A stretch of 58,101 nucleotides of DNA, from contig NZ_JAGWUA010000004.1 in NCBI RefSeq assembly GCF_028868675.1, positions 1 to 58,101 on the forward strand, in the 5' to 3' direction. The DNA is from Bradyrhizobium sp. (GTDB lineage: Bacteria; Pseudomonadota; Alphaproteobacteria; Rhizobiales; Xanthobacteraceae). The translations under genes and the position numbers were made by a program. The notes below the pieces were generated by a model. It had not been told where the DNA came from and did no database searches. It saw nothing but the letters and a program-made list of their open reading frames with translations. This document shows, in pieces, positions 53,501-58,101 of this stretch; within the stretch, counting starts at the first letter, position 1, and every line of letters begins with the position of its first letter.

Positions 53501-56500
53501 CGGCAAGCTGACGATCGACGGCACCTTGGCGTCGACCGGCGCCAGTGCCATCAACAGTGCCGACATAACGAATTCGGGCACGATCGAGGTCGTCAGCGGC
53601 ACGCTGACGATTGACCCGGCGGTCCAGCACATCATCACCAATCTCAACGCCATCGATGTCGACGGCGGCGCACTCGATCTCGTCAACGTCGAGGTCGACA
53701 ATTCCGGGACGTTGACGGTCGCGGCCGGAGCAGAGCTGGACCTGACGTCGGTCGAGATCTACGGCGGAACCCTCGGCAATGCCGGCCATCTCTACGCCCT
53801 ATCGGGCTTCAACAGGGTCACCGCCGCGGTCACCAATACCGGTACCCTTGAGGTCCAGAGCGGCACGCTCGATCTGGCGGGCGGCCTGGCCGGGGCCGGC
53901 GCGCTGATGATTGACAATACCGCGACGCTCGAACTGGCGGGCGCGGACGCGCAGACCGTCACCTTTGCCGGCGGCACCGATACGCTGCAGCTCGACGACC
54001 TCGCGGGCCAGAGCTTCACCGGGACCATCGCCGGCCAGTCGTCGTCCGGCGGCACCTTCACCGTCACCGGAGATGCGAACATCACCAGCGCCAGCGGCGA
54101 TGCACTCGACTTCACCGCTTCCGGCGGGACGGGTTACAATCCGGCCAACGTCGTGCTGACGCCCGCGGGTACCCTGACCGGTGCGGCCGGCGGCATCGGC
54201 GTCACCCACAACGGCGTCGGAAATGTCTCGATCACGACGGCGGGCGCCGTCGCGGGCCTCGCCGGCGACGGTATCGACGTCATTCAGGACGCGGCCGGCG
54301 CAAGCGGCTCGACGCACATCACGAATGACGGCGCGGTCGTCGGCGCGGCCGGCTTCTCCGCGATCCACATCCGGGAGAACGCGACGGGCACCGCGCTGAT
54401 CGACAACACGGGCACGATCGGTCCCACTGACGCCGGCGCGATCACGTCCTCGACCTCCGCCATCGTTGAAACCGGCGGCGCCGTCACGATCAACAACACC
54501 GGCGAGATCGACGGCAATATCTCGGTTGCGACCGCAACCTTCAACAACGAATCCGGCGGCACCTGGACCGTGGCGGGCACGAGCGTGTTCGGCGCTGCGT
54601 CGCTGATCGACAACGGCGGCCAGATCAACCTGCACGACGGCGCCGCGATCTCGGGCAGCGGGCTGAACATCACCAATTCCAGCGCGATCGACAGCTGGGG
54701 TACTACGTCGATCAGCGGCGCCATCGTCAATACCGGCACCATCGTGGTCGACAGCGGCGCGCTGACCCTGTTCGGCTCGCTGTCCGGCTCCGGCTCCGTG
54801 ACCATCGACGAGGGCGCGACGCTGAAGCTCGAGGGCTCGGTGTCGCAAACCGTCACCTTCGCAGGCGACGGCTCCTCCGAGCTGAAGATCGACACCCCGA
54901 CCTTCGGCGGATCGATCGCCGGGCTCGGAGCGGGCGACAAGATCGACCTGTCGAGCATCCACTACGACCTCGCGACCACGAGCGCGAGCTACGACACGCT
55001 GACGGGCGACTTGACCGTCACGGATCTCTTTGGCAACGCCATCACGCTGCACCTCGTCGGCAGCGATTACAGCCACGCGCATTTTGCCGGCAGCGACGAC
55101 GGCACCGGCCACACGCTGATCACGCTCAACGCCGCTGACGACGCGCCGAATTTCGCGAGCGGCGAGGACGCGCCGAGCACGGGCTTCGCCGAGCTTGCCG
55201 GCACGACTGGCTCCTCGACGACCGATCCGTCGCCGGCGGCCACCGGCACCGTCCATTTCACGGATGTCGATCTGACCGATCTGCCGACGGCGTCCATCAG
55301 CGATCAGAGCGTGACCTGGACCGACGCCAACCATGTCGACATCTCGGCGTCGCTGACGCAGGGCGAGAAGGACGCGATCAAGCAGGCGCTGACGCTGCAG
55401 CAGAGCGAAAACCAGAACGGCGGTGCGATCGGCTGGACCTATTCCATCGCCGACAAGGCGCTGGACTTCCTCGGCGAGAACCAGACGGTGATGCTGGTGT
55501 CGACCGTCACGCTCGGCGACGGATACCCGGGCGGGACCGATACCGCGCAGGTCACCGTCACCATCCACGGCACCAACGACGCGCCGGTCATCATGGCGGA
55601 GAGCCATGACCAGGCCGGGGCCGACCTGACCGAAACGAACGCGGGGCAGACGGCGCACGGCACGCTGACCGTCTCTGACGCCGACGTGACCGATCACGTC
55701 ACGGTGGCGCTCGACCACGTCGACGTCTATCTGGACGGCGTGCTGCAGGCTGGCCCGGTCGGCGGTCTTTCGAACGCGAGCCTCGAGAGCTATCTGACCG
55801 TTCAGGCCGGCGACATCCTCGACGGCACGGCAACCCACGCGCAGTTCGCGTGGAATTTCGACTCCCACGGTGAGGCCTTCGATTTCCTCGGCGTCGGACA
55901 AACGCTTTCGCTGCGGTACACCATTCAGCCGTCTGACGGCCATCAGCAGACCGGCAGCGGCAACGCCGTCGTCACGATCAACATCGCCGGTACGAACGAT
56001 GCGCTCGTTGCGAATGACGACGTCATCTCCAGTCCGACGATCTACGAGGATACCGATGCTGCGCTGACGACGGCGCAGCTGCTCGCCAACGATACCGATA
56101 TCAACCCCGGAGTTACGCTGACCGTCACCTCGGTCGGCGACCTGAGCGGTCACAGCCTGCATGGCGGTACGGTGAGCCTGAACGGCAACGCCATCACCTA
56201 CCATTCGGCGCTCAACTACAACGGCCCGGACAGTTTCACGTATACGGTTTCGGATGGTACCGTGACGTCGATCGGAACCGTGCTGTTCAATGTTGCTGCC
56301 GTCGACGATGCGCCGGTGGCCGTTGCCGATACGCTGTCGGCAACCGAAGACACGCCGATCACCTACACGGCGGCGCAGCTGCTGGGCAACGACACCGACG
56401 TCGACAACAGCAACGGGCAACTGTCGATCGCGTCGGTGACGAGCGGTGTCGGCGGAACGGCGGTGTTGAATCCCGATGGCAGCGTGACGTTCACCCCGAA

Positions 56501-58101
56501 TGCAGACTTCAACGGGGCGGCAAACTTCACCTACACGGTTGGTGACGGTGCCAGCATCAGCAATACGGCGACCGTCACCGTCAACGTTGCTCCGGTCAAC
56601 GATCCGCCGACAGGCGCGGTGACGATCTCGGGTCTCGCCCAGGAAGGCCAGACCCTGACGGCCTCGAACACGCTCGGCGATGCCGACGGGCTCGGCGCCA
56701 TCGCCTACCAGTGGCAGCGCGACGGCCATGACGTGGCCGGCGCCACCGGGACGACCTACCTGCTCGGCAATGCCGACGTCGGCCACAGCATCGACGTGGT
56801 GGCAACATATGTCGACGGCCACGGCACCGCCGAGAGCGTGACCAGTGCGGCGACCGCGACGGTCGGCAACGTCAACGATCCGCCGACCGGGACGGTGACG
56901 ATCGCGGGGCTCGCCCGGGAAGGCCAGACCCTGACGGCGTCGAACACGCTCGGCGATGCCGACGGGCTCGGCGCCATCGTCTACCAGTGGCAGCGCGACG
57001 GCCACGACGTGGCCGGCGCCACCGGCACGACCTATCTGCTCGGCAATGCCGACGTCGGTCACAGCATCGACGTGGTGGCAACATATGTCGACGGCCACGG
57101 CACCGCGGAGAGCGTGACCAGCGCGGCGACCGCCACGATCGGCAACGTCAACGACCCGCCGACCGGTTCGGTGACGATCGCGGGGCTGGCCCAGGAAGGC
57201 CAGACCCTGACGGCCTCGAACACGCTCGGCGATGCCGACGGGCTCGGCGCCATCGCCTACCAGTGGCAGCGCGACGGCCATGACGTGGCCGGCGCCACCG
57301 GCACGACCTACCTGCTCGGCAATGCCGACGTCGGCCACAGCATCGACGTAGTGGCGAAGTATGTCGACGGCCACGGCACCGCCGAGAGCGTGACCAGTGC
57401 GGCGACCGCCACGGTCGGCAACGTCAACGACCCGCCGACCGGTTCGGTGACGATCTCGGGGCTGGCCCAGGAAGGCCAGACCCTGACGGCGTCGAACACG
57501 CTCGGCGATGCCGACGGGCTCGGTACCATCGCCTACCAGTGGCAGCGCGACGGCCACGACGTGGCCGGCGCCACCGGCACGACCTATCTGCTCGGCAATG
57601 CCGACGTCGGCCACGCCATCGACGTGGTGGCAAAGTATGTCGACGGCCACGGCACCGCCGAGAGCGTGACCAGCGCGGCGACCGCCACGGTCGGCAACGT
57701 CAACGACCCGCCGACCGGTTCGGTGACGATCTCGGGGCTGGCCCAGGAAGGCCAGACCCTGACCGCCTCGAACACGCTCGGCGATGCCGACGGGCTCGGC
57801 GCCATCGCCTACCAGTGGCAGCGCGACGGCCATGACGTGGCCGGCGCCACCGGCACGACCTATCTGCTCGGCAATGCCGACGTCGGCCACAGCATCGACG
57901 TGGTGGCGACATATGTCGACGGCCACGGCACCGCCGAGAGCGTGACCAGTGCGGCGACCGCCACGGTCGGCAACGTCAACGATCCGCCGACCGGTTCGGT
58001 GACGATCGCGGGGCTGGCCCAGGAAGGCCAGACCCTGACGGCCTCGAACACGCTCGGCGATGCCGACGGGCTCGGCGCCATCGCCTACCAGTGGCAGCGC
58101 G
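50541..58101 (+). CDS. Giant repetitive adhesin, N-terminal 2520 residues (runs off the window)
   Basis: An open frame of 7.56 kb with no stop. The start is probably TTG 50541 (MNYTGKFDAALSLDGQ); no in-frame ATG occurs until 51078 or so. Domains in order: an N-terminal region (1-110); a FecR/retention-type module (about 119-235, with VIGHVTKLTGSATAIRNGVS, GDVVSTGSDSTLGLTFIDGT, DTPVATMGIRGTAV); a PQPQPQ linker; VCBS-like domains ending ITGTNDKPV and ITGTDNPAV; a long beta-helix-like stretch (about 690-1460; TNSGTIEV, TNNGTLEI repeats); two more VCBS-like domains (GTNDAPV, GTNDALV); two cadherin-like domains (NYNGPDSFTYTVSDG); and 92-residue repeats from about residue 2022. No Sec signal is seen, so type I secretion with a C-terminal signal outside the window is inferred. 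The LapG-like protease is divergent. Confidence 0.85.
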   Translation, partial: MNYTGKFDAALSLDGQGSAPSVHFHVESFTAKGHGAVPAGAFVVPDPNFIFHGEFKRAGVDLILSNDGRDFVVHDYFKGEKRASLASPDGAHLTGDLVNALAGNVQYAQAAPGAGAAQVIGHVTKLTGSATAIRNGVSIILNQGDNVEKGDVVSTGSDSTLGLTFIDGTVFGLSANARMVLNEMVYDPNGSNNSSLLSLVAGTITFVAGETAKHGEMKVDTPVATMGIRGTAVVTEISFIIPAATVDNPQPQPQPQANFQVLVEPDGHTGSYILFDKTTLLPIATVNQAGQMIQISGGNVTIGQALLSPEVQKLITDVFTLKFTDNSGNTKLTNNSTDSITQEGNKITVTTASGSSATATVTNTVNTTNNTQQQGPSDKTVAGDRIPGAPKAASLDLAGNPTQGFAIAERGGDTNTNDTADLDSVSGKVTFLDFNLGDTPTVKVNLTNPPVVTYKDAGQHDVTASLSALQKQDIAATEVKIVVVPASGNNNNGSAVWTYSVPDNLFDFLAAGETLTLNYVVRVDNNFAANNEFTEIPITIVITGTNDKPVITSSVSTIAFFGGTSVPGGPLTSGEPTSGTLSFTDVDLTDTHTVSVALTGASLPGGAVPPGPLAAFESAMSVWIANNNDSTGTGDGTINWSLADLPVYLADFIAKNQVLTLTYTVTVTDSQGATATQTITVAITGTDNPAVVWIATGSDAGGLWDDAANWETGTVPLAGDDVIVITDQLHGFAPSYPVTVDAAAVAHSVTMNDFDVSKPGHLRPELDNESTLTIGDTLTVKADAFVHNFAGAVITVGGEVTFGDGVNISKLTNEGTLTLAAGGSIDGLTDVTNSGLIDLSGGTLNLFADIANANGTIEVDTDATLNLSGATISGGTIDGAGTVDVIGASTIDGNATLSASLVIVDAQLTLDDVTVSGSVITDNSSVVLGDTVKLKDSAEIKGGPVTNNGTLEIAGAAALKNDAVTNNGTVKVDGGQTLTLDTTTITGGKLTIDGTLASTGASAINSADITNSGTIEVVSGTLTIDPAVQHIITNLNAIDVDGGALDLVNVEVDNSGTLTVAAGAELDLTSVEIYGGTLGNAGHLYALSGFNRVTAAVTNTGTLEVQSGTLDLAGGLAGAGALMIDNTATLELAGADAQTVTFAGGTDTLQLDDLAGQSFTGTIAGQSSSGGTFTVTGDANITSASGDALDFTASGGTGYNPANVVLTPAGTLTGAAGGIGVTHNGVGNVSITTAGAVAGLAGDGIDVIQDAAGASGSTHITNDGAVVGAAGFSAIHIRENATGTALIDNTGTIGPTDAGAITSSTSAIVETGGAVTINNTGEIDGNISVATATFNNESGGTWTVAGTSVFGAASLIDNGGQINLHDGAAISGSGLNITNSSAIDSWGTTSISGAIVNTGTIVVDSGALTLFGSLSGSGSVTIDEGATLKLEGSVSQTVTFAGDGSSELKIDTPTFGGSIAGLGAGDKIDLSSIHYDLATTSASYDTLTGDLTVTDLFGNAITLHLVGSDYSHAHFAGSDDGTGHTLITLNAADDAPNFASGEDAPSTGFAELAGTTGSSTTDPSPAATGTVHFTDVDLTDLPTASISDQSVTWTDANHVDISASLTQGEKDAIKQALTLQQSENQNGGAIGWTYSIADKALDFLGENQTVMLVSTVTLGDGYPGGTDTAQVTVTIHGTNDAPVIMAESHDQAGADLTETNAGQTAHGTLTVSDADVTDHVTVALDHVDVYLDGVLQAGPVGGLSNASLESYLTVQAGDILDGTATHAQFAWNFDSHGEAFDFLGVGQTLSLRYTIQPSDGHQQTGSGNAVVTINIAGTNDALVANDDVISSPTIYEDTDAALTTAQLLANDTDINPGVTLTVTSVGDLSGHSLHGGTVSLNGNAITYHSALNYNGPDSFTYTVSDGTVTSIGTVLFNVAAVDDAPVAVADTLSATEDTPITYTAAQLLGNDTDVDNSNGQLSIASVTSGVGGTAVLNPDGSVTFTPNADFNGAANFTYTVGDGASISNTATVTVNVAPVNDPPTGAVTISGLAQEGQTLTASNTLGDADGLGAIAYQWQRDGHDVAGATGTTYLLGNADVGHSIDVVATYVDGHGTAESVTSAATATVGNVNDPPTGTVTIAGLAREGQTLTASNTLGDADGLGAIVYQWQRDGHDVAGATGTTYLLGNADVGHSIDVVATYVDGHGTAESVTSAATATIGNVNDPPTGSVTIAGLAQEGQTLTASNTLGDADGLGAIAYQWQRDGHDVAGATGTTYLLGNADVGHSIDVVAKYVDGHGTAESVTSAATATVGNVNDPPTGSVTISGLAQEGQTLTASNTLGDADGLGTIAYQWQRDGHDVAGATGTTYLLGNADVGHAIDVVAKYVDGHGTAESVTSAATATVGNVNDPPTGSVTISGLAQEGQTLTASNTLGDADGLGAIAYQWQRDGHDVAGATGTTYLLGNADVGHSIDVVATYVDGHGTAESVTSAATATVGNVNDPPTGSVTIAGLAQEGQTLTASNTLGDADGLGAIAYQWQR
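56604..58101 (+). repeat. Tandem 276-bp (92-residue) repeats in the adhesin
   Basis: Units begin at 56604, 56880, 57156, 57432, 57708 and 57984 (the last is partial), each exactly 276 bases. Each begins PPTG.VTI.GLA.EGQ and contains DADGLGAI.YQWQRDGHDV and VDGHGTAESVTSA. Units are nearly identical at DNA level. They are likely Ig-like stalk modules, and the array may continue beyond the window. Confidence 0.95.

Noticed and set aside
51810..53789. A 659-codon open frame antisense to the front part of the adhesin
   Set aside because: Same cause: the opposite strand encodes recognisable FecR-like and VCBS-like domains, while this product is Arg/Asp-rich without motifs.
53799..57926. A 1375-codon open frame antisense to the adhesin
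   Set aside because: It is the shadow of a GC-rich repetitive coding strand. Its translation is Asp/Gly/Arg-rich low complexity with no domain, and the repeats it shows are the antisense of the 92-residue adhesin units.
56604..58101. Possible CRISPR-like array
   Set aside because: The repeats are 276 bp, contiguous without spacers and in frame within a coding sequence.

Overview
The window looks like chromosome from a Bradyrhizobium-type alphaproteobacterium (Rhizobiales). It is GC-rich and almost fully coding. It carries an aa3 cytochrome oxidase assembly cluster, a split F0 operon with b and b' subunits, an ALAS-type hemA, an Irr-type Fur-family regulator, FixK/FNR boxes, a Liv-type ABC operon, and dispersed palindromic repeats of the kind I know from Bradyrhizobium. 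No tRNA, rRNA, CRISPR array, transposase or phage gene was seen.

Layout. 1-4.3 kb: end of ctaD, then ctaB, a coxF-like small ORF, ctaG, ctaE, a DUF983 gene and SURF1, the aa3 oxidase and its assembly factors. 4.4-6.6 kb: a SnoaL-like protein, a histidine kinase cut off just after its H-box at a dispersed repeat, its divergent NarL-type response regulator, and a possible small RNA ending in a clear terminator. 6.7-10.9 kb: thrC, an M16 peptidase, a GNAT acetyltransferase and a secreted hypothetical. 10.9-13.7 kb (minus strand): atpI-atpB-atpE-atpG(b')-atpF, with a good sigma70-like promoter and a terminator. 14-17.1 kb: a secreted coiled-coil protein, a YjbQ/UPF0047 protein and an MHS-type MFS transporter. 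17.1-21.4 kb: a NarL-type regulator tail-to-tail with an SSS-domain hybrid kinase, resembling CrbR/CrbS (ErdR/MxtR). 21.6-30.3 kb: hemA, an MBL hydrolase, an MCP, an Omp25-like porin, a small hypothetical, an Irr paralogue, cytochrome b561 and an MddA/NnrU-like membrane methyltransferase. Three FixK/FNR-type boxes lie in this heme/iron/redox stretch. 30.4-40.8 kb: a winged-helix/TPR regulator, a fumarase-superfamily lyase, an M29 aminopeptidase, a cupin, an amidohydrolase, an MBL protein, VapBC and an ABC exporter. 41-47.8 kb: livHMGF, an acyl-CoA synthetase and a LivK-type binding protein. 47.8-58.1 kb: a repeat element, an LprI/DUF1311-like protein, a LapG-type (BTLCP) periplasmic cysteine protease and, divergently, a giant repetitive adhesin that runs off the right edge.

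How the genes work together. The left third serves respiration and ATP synthesis. The middle is a plausible oxygen- and iron-responsive heme module. The right end is the most unusual part: a LapG-like protease next to a giant adhesin with a FecR/retention-type module and near-identical 276-bp tandem repeats, which suggests a controlled-release surface adhesin. Gene names come from motif recognition in the translated sequence. No database search was run.
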